Shown here in pieces: positions 42,475-50,489 of a stretch of 64,000 nt of DNA (its first letter is position 1; the number at the start of each line of letters is the position of its first letter). The stretch is from Candidatus Latescibacterota bacterium (GTDB lineage Bacteria > Latescibacterota > UBA2968 > UBA8231). The notes below the pieces were generated by a model. The model was not told where the DNA came from, made no database searches, and saw only the letters and a program-made list of their open reading frames with translations. The DNA lies in assembly GCA_022826515.1 (NCBI GenBank), contig JAJDUT010000005.1, forward strand, positions 1 through 64,000. The letters run 5' to 3'. The translations under genes and the position numbers were made by a program.

Positions 42475-43230
42475 TTAGTGGGTAGGCGTAAAGCGGCACA
42501 CGCCGTCGAAGGAGATGCGTAGCCGGGGGTGGCTCTCGTAGGGCCACGGATTGTAGGAGCGGGGAATGTAGTGGCCGGCCCAACTATGGCGGAAAGCGCC
42601 CTCGTCCAAAATGGGGCCGCCGCGATGGATTAAGCGGCCGTTGAAGAACACGATGTCGCCTTTGTCCGCTTCAATGGCAATTTCCGGCAACCCATTGCGC
42701 GCGAAAAGGGCGTCAAAAGCCTCGTCCGGCTCCCAGCCAGACCAAGGGCCTAACTCGCCGTCTTCATCGCGGCGGAAATGGCGCTTTTCTATTAGCTCTC
42801 CCTTGTGAGAGCCTACCTGAATGTGAATGCTGCCGTTGCGGGCGCTGACTTGCTGGAGAGCGACCCAGGCGGACATACAGCCCGGCAGAAAAAAGGCGTC
42901 TTGGTGTCGGCGTTGTTCGGAGCCTTTGTAAAAATACATGCTCTGGACTCCATCTGGCTCGTCGCCGAGGAAGGTGCGCAGCGGTTGGCGCAGTCTGGGA
43001 TCGAGCATCCAGGCTAGGCCGGTCGGATGGTGCAGGCTGCGGCTGATTAAGCGACCCCAATCGTCCGGTTGGCGCGAGGGATAGCCCTCGACGCTGAAGC
43101 GGCCGGCGTGGAGGTCCATCATGTAGGCGACAAAGCGGTCGCATTCGTCGTCGGTAAAACCACTGCGGACGATCGTATAGCCGTCGCGTTCGTACTGTTC
43201 TTGGTGCAGGGAGGTTATTTCCAGTTCCAT
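42475..43230 (-). CDS. Phytanoyl-CoA dioxygenase (PhyH) family protein
   Basis: A 251-aa Fe(II)/2-oxoglutarate oxygenase. The iron ligands are HQD (in RRHQDAFFLPG) and a distal histidine in NGRLIHRGGP; the 2-oxoglutarate arginine candidate follows in FRHSWAGHY. WVALQQVSARNGSIHI is the typical strand between them. The substrate is unknown, as PhyH proteins act on many small molecules. It is divergent from the DUF4143 ATPase and lies next to a 30-bp palindrome that may affect its promoter (TATAAT on this strand at 43248-43253). Confidence 0.88.
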   Translation of the reverse strand: MELEITSLHQEQYERDGYTIVRSGFTDDECDRFVAYMMDLHAGRFSVEGYPSRQPDDWGRLISRSLHHPTGLAWMLDPRLRQPLRTFLGDEPDGVQSMYFYKGSEQRRHQDAFFLPGCMSAWVALQQVSARNGSIHIQVGSHKGELIEKRHFRRDEDGELGPWSGWEPDEAFDALFARNGLPEIAIEADKGDIVFFNGRLIHRGGPILDEGAFRHSWAGHYIPRSYNPWPYESHPRLRISFDGVCRFTPTH

Positions 43231-43256
43231 CGGATGTTTGTTCTGTAATTATAGGC

Positions 43257-43285
43257 TTGACAACTGACTGAATTAACGTTAATTC
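43257..43285 (+). promoter_or_regulatory. Possible promoter of the DUF4143 ATPase gene
   Basis: A perfect TTGACA at 43257-43262 is followed 17 bases later by TAATTC at 43280-43285, a weak -10. The start of transcription would then fall about 3-4 bases before the ATG, and no Shine-Dalgarno is visible. Confidence 0.45.
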
Positions 43286-43292
43286 AGTCAGT
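43263..43292. promoter_or_regulatory. Perfect 30-bp palindrome, probable operator
   Basis: A fully self-complementary 30-bp sequence with half-site ACTGACTGAATTAAC, centred at 43277-43278. It starts directly after the TTGACA and ends 3 bases before the ATG of the ATPase gene, so a bound dimer would block both promoter and start codon. Confidence 0.8.
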
Positions 43293-43295
43293 ATT

Positions 43296-44453
43296 ATGTC
43301 CGATATTTATATTCCCCAAGCACAACTTACTCAACTCAAGCACTTGGCTATCCCCGGTAAAGTCGCCGTGGTGTACGGTCCTAGACGAGTGGGCAAGACT
43401 ACCTTGATCCAGCACTACGTCCAACAGTACGACCGCGACGCCCTCTTGGTGACTGGGGAAGATATAACGGTGCGCGAGTATTTGGAAAGTCAATCCCTAG
43501 TCAAATTGCGAGCCTTTATCGGTCAACGGCGCACATTGATTATCGACGAAGCCCAGTACGTGCGGCAAATCGGCCTGAATCTAAAGCTATTAGCCGACCA
43601 CGTCGAAGGGCTGCGCATTATCGCCACGGGGTCTTCTTCCTTTGATCTAGCTCAGCAGACGGGCGAGCCTTTGACGGGCCGCAAATACACCCTGCTGCTG
43701 TTGCCCTTGGCCCAGCTCGAACTGCAGGAGGTGGAAACAGCTCATCAGACTAGGGCCTTGCTCGAACTGCGGTTGATCTACGGGTCGTACCCGGAGGTCG
43801 TCCTGATGGAGTCGAACGAAGATCGCCAGCTTTATATAAAGGAACTAATCGCTTCCTACCTGTTCAAAGATATTCTACAGTTGGAAGGTATTCGACACGC
43901 CGACAAACTGCTCCGCTTGCTCCAGTTGCTTGCTTTTCAGATTGGCCGCGAGGTTTCGGTGGCGGAATTGGGAACCCAACTAGGCATGAACAAGAACACG
44001 GTGGAGCGCTATCTCGACCTGCTCGAAAAAGCCTATATCCTCTATAGCCGCCACGGCTTTAGCCGCAATCTCCGCAAGGAAATTACCAAGAGCCGACGCT
44101 ACTATTTTTACGACAATGGCATTAGGAACGGACTGATCAACAACTTCAACGTCCTATCTTTGCGCGACGATGTGGGAGCCTTGTGGGAGAACTATGTCTT
44201 GGTCGAACGACTGAAGTACAACCTATATACAGGGCGCTTGGCCGAGAGCCATTTCTGGCGCACCTACGATCAGCAGGAGATCGACTTGATTGAGGAGTGG
44301 GGAGGGGAGTTGCACGCCGCTGAAATGAAGTGGTCGCCGCAAGCGACTACCCGGGTGCCGCGTGGCTGGCGTCAGGCGTACCGCGACAGTTCGTTCGAGA
44401 TAGTCCATCAAGGGAATTACCTCGATTTTATCACTGGACTAAAAAAGACGTGA
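43296..44453 (+). CDS. AAA ATPase with DUF4143 nuclease-like domain
   Basis: A 385-aa protein with Walker A GPRRVGKTT (near 27-35) and Walker B TLIIDEAQY (near 83). A winged-helix part (AELGTQLGMNKNTVERYLDLL) follows, then the DUF4143 domain. Its C-terminus holds the PD-(D/E)XK-like pattern EIDLIEEWGGELHAAEMKWS (D and ExK). The family is scattered widely by transfer, and its role is not known. The gene is alone, with a palindromic operator-like site at its start and no ribosome-binding site. Confidence 0.88.
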   Translation: MSDIYIPQAQLTQLKHLAIPGKVAVVYGPRRVGKTTLIQHYVQQYDRDALLVTGEDITVREYLESQSLVKLRAFIGQRRTLIIDEAQYVRQIGLNLKLLADHVEGLRIIATGSSSFDLAQQTGEPLTGRKYTLLLLPLAQLELQEVETAHQTRALLELRLIYGSYPEVVLMESNEDRQLYIKELIASYLFKDILQLEGIRHADKLLRLLQLLAFQIGREVSVAELGTQLGMNKNTVERYLDLLEKAYILYSRHGFSRNLRKEITKSRRYYFYDNGIRNGLINNFNVLSLRDDVGALWENYVLVERLKYNLYTGRLAESHFWRTYDQQEIDLIEEWGGELHAAEMKWSPQATTRVPRGWRQAYRDSSFEIVHQGNYLDFITGLKKT

Positions 44454-44626
44454 GTTGCAGGAGCACCATCGTTCCCGGCAACACTTCGACGACGGCCCCC
44501 CGGATAGACGGGTCGGACGCCAAGCATACGATTTGGCCTTGGACAAACTCCGCTTGGGAACTCCTATCAGAGCTGACTGGTAGCTGTAGCTCTGCTGCCT
44601 CGCGGAAAAATTTTCCTCTCACGGCC
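44454..44626 (-). pseudogene. Possible remnant of a helicase-like N-terminus
   Basis: The minus strand has an open stretch reading EFVQGQIVCLASDPSIRG and AVVEVLPG, which resembles the KOW-like start of some SNF2/DEAD-box type proteins. It then runs to a stop after about 20 unrelated residues. No start codon or ribosome-binding site is convincing. It could be a leftover of a gene cut when the ATPase gene arrived, or chance. Confidence 0.22.
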
Positions 44627-45583
44627 CTAGTACCCCTTCTTCTTGTCGATGATATTGAGCACCGGCTCGCCCTTGAGGTAGCGCTCCAACTGGGCGCAGA
44701 AGAACTCATAGACCTTGCGCGGTCGGTGCTGTGAGGCACCGGCCCGATGCGGGGTGAGGATGATGTTGGGCGCGTCCCACAGTGGGGATTCTTCAGGTAG
44801 CGGTTCGATTTCAGTGACGTCGATACCGGCTCCGGCGATCTGCCCGTCGTGCAGTGCCTCGGAGAGAGCGTCCTCGTCGATGATGCCGCCCCGCGTCACG
44901 TTGATCAGGTAGGCGCTCTCCTTCATCAGCTCCAGTTCCTCGCGTCCGATGAGGTGATACGTCTCCTCGGTGCGTGGACAGGCCATCATCACCACGTCGG
45001 CGCGACGGAGGAGGCTGTGCAGATTTTCGCGGGAGTTGTCCTTGAGTTCGGAAATGCCCGGCGGCAGGTCGCGGCGCACCGGGTCGATGGCGATGATCGG
45101 CATGTCGTAGCCAGCGGCCCGCTTGGCCATTTCAAGCCCAAATCCCCCCAATCCCACGAGGCCCAACGTCTGTCCAGTTAGCTCGACGGTAGCGCCGCCA
45201 GCCCACTTGCGCTGGTCGTTGTGGCGAATCGCCTGATCGATGCCCCGGGTCAGAGCGAGGAGCAGGGCCCAGGCGTGTTCACCGCCTTGGGGGGCGTATA
45301 ACCCGGCCACGTTGGAAATGGCGACTTCGTCGCGGGCGATGATTTCGGGAAAGAGGAACTTGTCCATGCCAGTGCTGAAGGACTGGATCCAGCGCAGGTT
45401 GGGAGCGGCGGCGCATACTGCGGGCGGGAAGTGACCGACGATGACGTCGATCTCGCTGGCCACTGCAAGAGCTTCTTGAGCGTCGTTGGCCACAAAGACT
45501 TCGTGGCCGCCGTTGTCGCGCGCTATTTGGCGCAAGTGGTCGTGCTGTTCGTCGGTGAATGGGTAGTGGACTAGGATTTTCAC
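44627..45583 (-). CDS. D-2-hydroxyacid dehydrogenase, NAD(P)-dependent
   Basis: A 318-aa enzyme that reduces 2-keto acids or oxidises D-2-hydroxy acids. The nucleotide-binding loop is GLVGLGGFGLEMAKRA (near 139). The catalytic set is complete: R in INVTRGG, E in DVTEIEPLPEE and H in LTPHRAGAS. The GTG at 45583 was chosen because GGAGG lies 5 bases upstream; the TTG at 45595 would place the Shine-Dalgarno inside the gene. It follows the PfkB kinase gene with a 13-base gap. Confidence 0.9.
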   Translation of the reverse strand: MKILVHYPFTDEQHDHLRQIARDNGGHEVFVANDAQEALAVASEIDVIVGHFPPAVCAAAPNLRWIQSFSTGMDKFLFPEIIARDEVAISNVAGLYAPQGGEHAWALLLALTRGIDQAIRHNDQRKWAGGATVELTGQTLGLVGLGGFGLEMAKRAAGYDMPIIAIDPVRRDLPPGISELKDNSRENLHSLLRRADVVMMACPRTEETYHLIGREELELMKESAYLINVTRGGIIDEDALSEALHDGQIAGAGIDVTEIEPLPEESPLWDAPNIILTPHRAGASQHRPRKVYEFFCAQLERYLKGEPVLNIIDKKKGY

Positions 45584-45596
45584 GCGGACCTCCAAG

Positions 45597-46598
45597 CTAG
45601 GTTGAGAAATGGGATAGGATGCGATCGATGTGATCGGTGAGCGATTGTTCTAGGCGCGGCCCGAAGCGGGTTACCACTTGTGCGGCCGCATAGCAGCCTA
45701 GGCGCGCCGCGTCTAAAGGGCTGTACCCGTAGGACAGCCCGTAGAGCACGCCACCGGCGAAGAGGTCGCCGGCACCGTTGGTGTCGATAGCTTGCACCGG
45801 GACGCCGGGCACTTGGTGGTAGGTGCCGTCGGCATACACTAGGGCACCGTCGGCTCCGCACGTTACATAGGCTGTGCCGACTTGGGAAGCGAGGGCCGCG
45901 CCGGCAGCTTCGCGGTCGTCGATCCCAGTGCTAGCGAGGGCTTCCTCCTCATTGCAGAAGAGCAGATCGACACCGTCTTGCAAGAGCGCGTCAAAGCGCG
46001 CCCGAAAGGCCCGGACGGCAAAGGGATCGCTCAGGGTTAGGGCAACAGCCGTGCCGTGCCGTTGGGCCATTTGCTGTGCTCGGTGCGCGGCGGCAAAGCC
46101 GTCGTCCGAGCCGAGGAGATAGCCTTCTATATAAACGTACTGGCTGTCGGCAATGACCTTCTCGTGGAGCTGGGCTGGACCGATGGCGCTGCTGATGCCC
46201 AAGAAGGTGTTGAGGGTGCGGTCGGCGTCTGGCGTAACAAAAACCAAACACTGGCCAGTTTTGCCCACGCCGCGGTTGGCCGGATGCGTGGTCACGCCGG
46301 CTGCTTCGAGATCGCGCTGGTAAAAGTCGCCCCAAGCGTCGCGACCGGTCAGGCAGGCGTAATAGGTGCGGCCACCATAGCGGGCGACGCCGATGAGGGT
46401 GTTGGCGGCCGAACCGCCCGAAGCCGAGGCGACTGGCTCGCCATCGACCGCGGCTGTGAGGTGGCGCTGCCGCGCCTCATCGACGAGGGTCATAACCCCC
46501 TTTTCGATTTGGTGCTCGGCGAGGAATTCCGGGGCGACTTGATATTGGATGTCCACTAGGGCGTGGCCGACTCCATAGACGTCGTACGTGCGGGTCAT
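45597..46598 (-). CDS. PfkB family kinase, adenosine-kinase-like
   Basis: A 333-aa ribokinase-fold enzyme that phosphorylates adenosine or a sugar. The catalytic segment IDTNGAGDLFAGG (near 265-277) holds the anion hole and base. SASGGSAANTLIGVARYGG near 60 is the substrate-side signature that resembles bacterial and eukaryotic adenosine kinases more than ribokinase. GGAGAG lies 7 bases before the ATG. It leads the two-gene unit with the dehydrogenase. Confidence 0.87.
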   Translation of the reverse strand: MTRTYDVYGVGHALVDIQYQVAPEFLAEHQIEKGVMTLVDEARQRHLTAAVDGEPVASASGGSAANTLIGVARYGGRTYYACLTGRDAWGDFYQRDLEAAGVTTHPANRGVGKTGQCLVFVTPDADRTLNTFLGISSAIGPAQLHEKVIADSQYVYIEGYLLGSDDGFAAAHRAQQMAQRHGTAVALTLSDPFAVRAFRARFDALLQDGVDLLFCNEEEALASTGIDDREAAGAALASQVGTAYVTCGADGALVYADGTYHQVPGVPVQAIDTNGAGDLFAGGVLYGLSYGYSPLDAARLGCYAAAQVVTRFGPRLEQSLTDHIDRILSHFST

Positions 46599-46618
46599 AA
46601 GCTCTCCTGCGGGTGAAA

Positions 46619-46654
46619 AATAGGCAAAATAACCTATTCGCTCATAGCTGCCAA
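46619..46654 (-). promoter_or_regulatory. Possible promoter and operator of the kinase gene
   Basis: On the minus strand TTGGCA (46649-46654) and TATTTT (46626-46631) are 17 bases apart. An inverted repeat AATAGG/CCTATT (46619-46624 and 46633-46638) flanks the -10 box, so it could be a repressor site. Confidence 0.45.
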
Positions 46655-46677
46655 AAAGGGAAGGGGCAAATCTTTGC

Positions 46678-46705
46678 TTGTTTTAATTCGCGCTGAGAAT
46701 ATATT
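46678..46705 (+). promoter_or_regulatory. Possible promoter of infC
   Basis: TTGTTT at 46678-46683 and TATATT at 46700-46705 are 16 bases apart. The leader would be about 47 bases and contains a small GCGGG/CCCGC hairpin at 46715-46729. Confidence 0.35.
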
Positions 46706-46758
46706 AAAAACTCTGCGGGAGACGCCCGCGCTTTCCACCCTTTACGGAGGTTGATGCA

Positions 46759-47280
46759 ATCGCAGCAAAGAAAAAGAGTTTTACGAGAGTAAACGGTGAT
46801 ATTCGCGTGCCCCAAATCCGGCTCATTGGGTCTGATGGGGGGCAGGTGGGGATCATCGAAACGGCCCGTGCCTTGGCCATGGCGGAGGAAGCCAATCTCG
46901 ACCTAGTGGAAGTGGCCGCTGAAGCGCGCCCGCCGGTCTGCCGGATTATCGACTACGGCAAGTTCCGCTACGACCAAGAGAAAAAGGCCAAGGAAGCGCG
47001 CAAGAAGCAGCACAACGTGCAGATGAAGGGCATTCGCATTGCCCAACCTACTATTTCCGAACACGACCTCGAATACCGGACGAGCCACATCCGCACGTTT
47101 ATCGAAAAGGGGAACCGGGTCAAAGTCAGCGTCCGCTTTCGCGGGCGGCAGATGGCCTATCAGGATCGAGGATACGAGCTACTGCAAAATCTGGCCGATA
47201 AGCTCAAGGACGTAGCCGTCGTCGATCAGGCTCCCAAGATGGAAGGCCGCGAAATGTCGCTCATTCTCAGACCCATCTGA
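46759..47280 (+). CDS. infC: Translation initiation factor IF-3, AUC start
   Basis: A 173-aa IF-3, which binds the 30S subunit and proofreads the start codon. IF-3 homology includes VNGDIRVPQIRLIG, NLDLVEVAAEARPPVCRIIDYG and RGRQMAYQDRG. The N-terminal segment TRVNGDIR lies before the first in-frame GTG (46807), so the true start is upstream. The only good choice is ATC at 46759, 8 bases after GGAGG; no ATG, GTG or TTG is in frame there. A rare start codon in infC is known from E. coli (AUU), where it gives autoregulation. rpmI and rplT do not follow. Confidence 0.88.
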   Translation: MAAKKKSFTRVNGDIRVPQIRLIGSDGGQVGIIETARALAMAEEANLDLVEVAAEARPPVCRIIDYGKFRYDQEKKAKEARKKQHNVQMKGIRIAQPTISEHDLEYRTSHIRTFIEKGNRVKVSVRFRGRQMAYQDRGYELLQNLADKLKDVAVVDQAPKMEGREMSLILRPI

Positions 47281-47298
47281 GATTGGTCCGAACAACGT

Positions 47299-47338
47299 AA
47301 AAAGGCCGGTGTCCGCACTGCGGGCGTCGGCCTTTTTT
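47299..47338 (+). terminator. Intrinsic terminator after infC
   Basis: A 10-bp stem AAAAAGGCCG/CGGCCTTTTT with an inner CCGC/GCGG pairing is followed by a T-run. It lies 18 bases after the infC stop. Confidence 0.92.
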
Positions 47339-47403
47339 GTTTGCATGCGATGGATGCTCCCCCTCGTTGGCACTTAGGAGTATAATCTCTTTCTTTAGAT
47401 TGC

Positions 47404-48204
47404 TTAGGAGGCAACTAGCATGTGTTCGGCTGCGCCATTGAGACCGGCGATGACGGGGAAGGTCTTCGACTGCGGGCCATTGGCACCGGGCACGTAGCGC
47501 ACGTGCGGCGAGAAATAGGCGTAGAGTGCGGTATTGCGCGAGCGGTCGGTCTGGTTGGGGCCGGAACCGTGGACCATCAAGCTGTGGAACAGCACGGCAG
47601 ACCCGGCCGCAAGTGGCACGTCGATTTGACGCGAGCTGTCGATGTCTTCGCGGTTAGTCAGCGGTGCCCCTTGCTGTTGGGCGATGTGCCCCCATTCCTG
47701 CAAGCCCCAATGGTGACTGCCGGGAATAATTTTGATGCAGCCATTGTCCGGGGTGGCGTCGTCTAGGGCGATGCTCACGGTTACGAGCGCGGGCGGCTCC
47801 ATTGGCCAATAAGCCGAGTCTTGGTGCAGGGCGTGGGCCGAGCCGTGGAAGGCGGGTTTGAGCATGAGGGTGCTGCGGAAGAGTAGCAGGTCGTCCCCGA
47901 GCAGCGATTGCACGATGGCGACGAGGTGGGGATGGGCCGCGAGTTGGGCAAAGCACGGCGACAGGGCGCGGGTGTTCTCGATTTTGCGCAGCACCGGCAG
48001 GCCGTTGCGGTTTTGGTCTTGAGAAAAAGGCTCGCGCTGAAAGTGGCGGCTGAGCGGGTCTTGGCTGGCATCTAGGTCGGCGGCTAGTTGGTGCAGGCGT
48101 TGGATATCGTGCTGGCATTCGGCGACTTCGCGGCTGTTGAGCAGGTCGGGGACGATTAAGTAGCCTTGCTGCTCGAAAAAAGCTCGCTGCTCGTGAGGTT
48201 CCAT
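47404..48204 (-). CDS. Phytanoyl-CoA dioxygenase (PhyH) family protein, second
   Basis: A 266-aa Fe(II)/2-oxoglutarate oxygenase. Ligands: HQDSAYW (HxD) near residue 127, and a distal histidine in LMVHGSGPN with the 2-oxoglutarate arginine in DRSRNTALYA. NGCIKIIPGSHHWG is the usual strand between them. The N-terminus FFEQQGYLIVPDLL is the typical PhyH opening. AGGAG lies 8 bases before the ATG. It is only distantly like the PhyH at 42475 and probably has a different substrate. Convergent with infC, divergent from the SulP gene. Confidence 0.9.
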   Translation of the reverse strand: MEPHEQRAFFEQQGYLIVPDLLNSREVAECQHDIQRLHQLAADLDASQDPLSRHFQREPFSQDQNRNGLPVLRKIENTRALSPCFAQLAAHPHLVAIVQSLLGDDLLLFRSTLMLKPAFHGSAHALHQDSAYWPMEPPALVTVSIALDDATPDNGCIKIIPGSHHWGLQEWGHIAQQQGAPLTNREDIDSSRQIDVPLAAGSAVLFHSLMVHGSGPNQTDRSRNTALYAYFSPHVRYVPGANGPQSKTFPVIAGLNGAAEHMLVAS

Positions 48205-48287
48205 GCGGCACTCCTGCTGTTGAGGTGATGACCCGCTAAGTGTACACTGGTCGCCGACTAAGTGTCAACCGATCTCTAGCGAAACGC

Positions 48288-50027
48288 ATGAAGCGATTTT
48301 TTCCATTTATCCATTGGCTGCCCGAACTCGTCCGTCCGTCCGTCTTGCGCGCCGATGTGCTCGCGGGCCTGACTGTGGCGACGATCCTCGTGCCCCAGGC
48401 TATGGCCTATGCCGAGTTGGCGGGGTTGCCGCCGGTCTATGGGTTGTACGCGGCCTTTCTGCCGCCGGCTGTGGCCGCGCTGTTTGGCTCTTCCCGGCAT
48501 TTGTCCACCGGCCCGGTGGCCATCGCTTCGCTCATTAGCGCGACGACCGTGCAGGGGCTTGCTCCCGAAAGTGGCGAGCTGTATATCGCCTATTCGCTGG
48601 TTTTGGGCTTGCTGGTCGGTTTGATACGGATCGCCTTGGGTGCGTTGCGCTTGGGCTTGCTGATCGATCTGCTGTCTGGCCCGGTGGTCGTCGGCTTTAC
48701 CAATGCCGCAGCCTTTATCATCGCTATCTCCCAATTGCACAAGATATTCGGTGTGGAGCCTCAGCCGGGAGGACATTTGCTGGCGGCCCTCCGCGTCATC
48801 GACGTGGCGCTATTCGAGGTCCATTGGCCGACGTTGGGAATGGCGGTGTTGGCCGGGGGGCTGCTGGTGGTTTTGCGCCGCGTGCGCTGGGAACTGCCGA
48901 GTATGTTGACGACGCTGGTGGTCACCATGCTCGTTTCTTGGTTGACTGGGTTTAGCGGGGAAGTGGTCGGCGAGGTCCCGCGCGGTTTGCCACGGCTTTT
49001 GGTGCCGGACTTAGACGTGGAGATCTTGTCTCAGCTCTTCGTGGGTGCCCTGACCTTGACCATGCTCGGCCTGATGGAGGCCATGGCCATTGCCAAGACC
49101 CTCGCGGCGCGGACGCGGCAGCATCTCGATATCAATCAGGAACTCATCGGCCAAGGCATGGCCAACGTGGTCGGCGGGCTTTTCCAAAGCTATGCGACTT
49201 CAGGCTCGTTTTCGCGCTCGGCGGTCAACTACCAAAGCGGAGCGCGGACGGGTTTTTCCTCGGTCGTGGCGTCGCTGGTCATTGCCGCGACCCTGCTCTG
49301 GCTCACGCCGCTGTTGTATTACCTGCCGCAAGCTACGCTCGCCGTTGTCATCATCGCTGCGGTGTGCGGCTTGGTGCGCATTCAGCCCTTGGTGACAGCT
49401 TGGCGCATCAAGGCCCACGACGGGTTGATTGGGATTGCGACGTTTGTCGGCACGCTGGCCTTGGCACCGGATCTGCACTTGGGGGTTGCCCTCGGCGTGG
49501 GAGCCTCGCTGGTGCTCAACTTCTACCGCACCATGCGGCCCCGCGTGGTTTTTCTCGCCCGGCATCTTGACGGCACAATGCGCGAAAGCGACGCGGGGCT
49601 GAGGACAGATCAGCAGATCGCGATTATGCGCTTTGACGGCCAATTGTACTTTGGCTCGGGCCGTTATTTTGAGGACAAGGTGCTCGAAACGATCGCCTCA
49701 GCACCCGAGCTAAGGTGCTTGATTCTCGATGCGGATGGGATCAACCGGATCGATGCTTCTGGCGAACAGGCGTTGCGCAACGTAGTAGAACGCCTGCGCG
49801 AAGTCGGGCTAGACCTGTACTTTACGAGGGCCAAACGGCAGCTTACCGACGCGCTGGAGCGGTCGGGGCTGATGGAGCAGATCGGCCGCGATCACTTTTT
49901 TCGCTGGAACCAACACGCGCTCGATTACCTATGGGCACGGCTCCATCCCGACTACAAGGCGCGATGTCCGCTCAATGTGCCTCGTTCCCAAGAGTCGCAG
50001 GACGGGGAAATCGAGTATTATATCTGA
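48288..50027 (+). CDS. SulP family anion transporter
   Basis: A 579-aa inner-membrane transporter of the SLC26/SulP family, usually carrying sulfate, bicarbonate or another anion. Family marks: ADVLAGLTVATILVPQAMAYA, GLPPVYGLYAAFLPP, and SYATSGSFSRSAVNYQSG in TM8-9. A cytoplasmic STAS domain runs from about 440 to 545 (LRCLILDADGINRIDASGEQAL). The ATG at 48288 was taken as start because the SulP N-terminus begins there. The actual anion is not readable. Confidence 0.9.
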   Translation: MKRFFPFIHWLPELVRPSVLRADVLAGLTVATILVPQAMAYAELAGLPPVYGLYAAFLPPAVAALFGSSRHLSTGPVAIASLISATTVQGLAPESGELYIAYSLVLGLLVGLIRIALGALRLGLLIDLLSGPVVVGFTNAAAFIIAISQLHKIFGVEPQPGGHLLAALRVIDVALFEVHWPTLGMAVLAGGLLVVLRRVRWELPSMLTTLVVTMLVSWLTGFSGEVVGEVPRGLPRLLVPDLDVEILSQLFVGALTLTMLGLMEAMAIAKTLAARTRQHLDINQELIGQGMANVVGGLFQSYATSGSFSRSAVNYQSGARTGFSSVVASLVIAATLLWLTPLLYYLPQATLAVVIIAAVCGLVRIQPLVTAWRIKAHDGLIGIATFVGTLALAPDLHLGVALGVGASLVLNFYRTMRPRVVFLARHLDGTMRESDAGLRTDQQIAIMRFDGQLYFGSGRYFEDKVLETIASAPELRCLILDADGINRIDASGEQALRNVVERLREVGLDLYFTRAKRQLTDALERSGLMEQIGRDHFFRWNQHALDYLWARLHPDYKARCPLNVPRSQESQDGEIEYYI

Positions 50028-50034
50028 AAGAGAA

Positions 50035-50364
50035 TTAGAACCGCTTGGCGTCAGTGGAGGGGTTATCTGTGGTGGAAGGTGCGTCGGATAGCAAGCGGTT
50101 AAAGGAGTCGAGGCGGGCATCAGTGCGGTCGAGCAGCGCGTCCTTGTGCTGACGAGCGCGGAGCACTTCCTCGGCGATATTGAGCGCGGCTAGGATGGCG
50201 ATATCGAGCGGACCCCGGTGCTTGATCGTCGCGGCAATTTGCTGCATCTTCTCGTCGAGATAGGCTGCGGCGTGCCGAACGTACTCGGGATCTTGATCGT
50301 CGCTGTTGACGAGATGATAGATCTGATTGTAGATGCGGACAGTGACGGGCTTTGCTTGCGACAT
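50035..50364 (-). CDS. zapA: ZapA-like cell division protein
   Basis: A 109-aa protein that bundles FtsZ filaments at the division ring. It opens with PVTVRIYNQIYHLVNSDD (the ZapA beta-strand start), then a helical stretch AAAYLDEKMQQIAATIKHRGPLDIAILAALNIAEEVLRA that forms the dimer coil. The ATG at 50364 is preferred; the frame to 50448 runs through a hairpin. No Shine-Dalgarno is obvious. The leader carries a promoter and a terminator-like hairpin. The stop lies 7 bases from the convergent SulP stop. Confidence 0.85.
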   Translation of the reverse strand: MSQAKPVTVRIYNQIYHLVNSDDQDPEYVRHAAAYLDEKMQQIAATIKHRGPLDIAILAALNIAEEVLRARQHKDALLDRTDARLDSFNRLLSDAPSTTDNPSTDAKRF

Positions 50365-50385
50365 GAGGTTTTTTCGAGATAAGAT

Positions 50386-50430
50386 AAAAAGTGGGGACTC
50401 CCGCGATCTCCCCTTGTCTCGGAAGCCCCC
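50386..50430 (-). terminator. Terminator-like hairpin in the zapA leader
   Basis: On the minus strand GGGGGCTTCC (50421-50430) pairs along 10 bases with GGGAGTCCCC (50393-50402), two of them G-U pairs; after AC comes a run of five T (50386-50390). It lies between the zapA promoter and the zapA ATG. Confidence 0.6.
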
Positions 50431-50460
50431 TCTTTGCGCGCTAACCACGTGGTGAGAACC

Positions 50461-50489
50461 AATGTATTGGGGTTGGTAATGATTGTCAA
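50461..50489 (-). promoter_or_regulatory. Probable promoter of zapA and its leader RNA
   Basis: On the minus strand TTGACA (50484-50489) and TACATT (50461-50466) are exactly 17 bases apart, a close match to the sigma-70 consensus. The transcript would start near 50454, about 65 bases before the T-run of the hairpin. Confidence 0.65.

Noticed and set aside
44431..44739. 102-codon minus-strand frame as a complete gene
   Set aside because: Its first third lies in the dehydrogenase gene in another frame; only the part in the gap shows any protein-like character.
46807..47280. GTG start of infC
   Set aside because: It removes conserved IF-3 residues TRVNGDIR and has no Shine-Dalgarno at the right distance.
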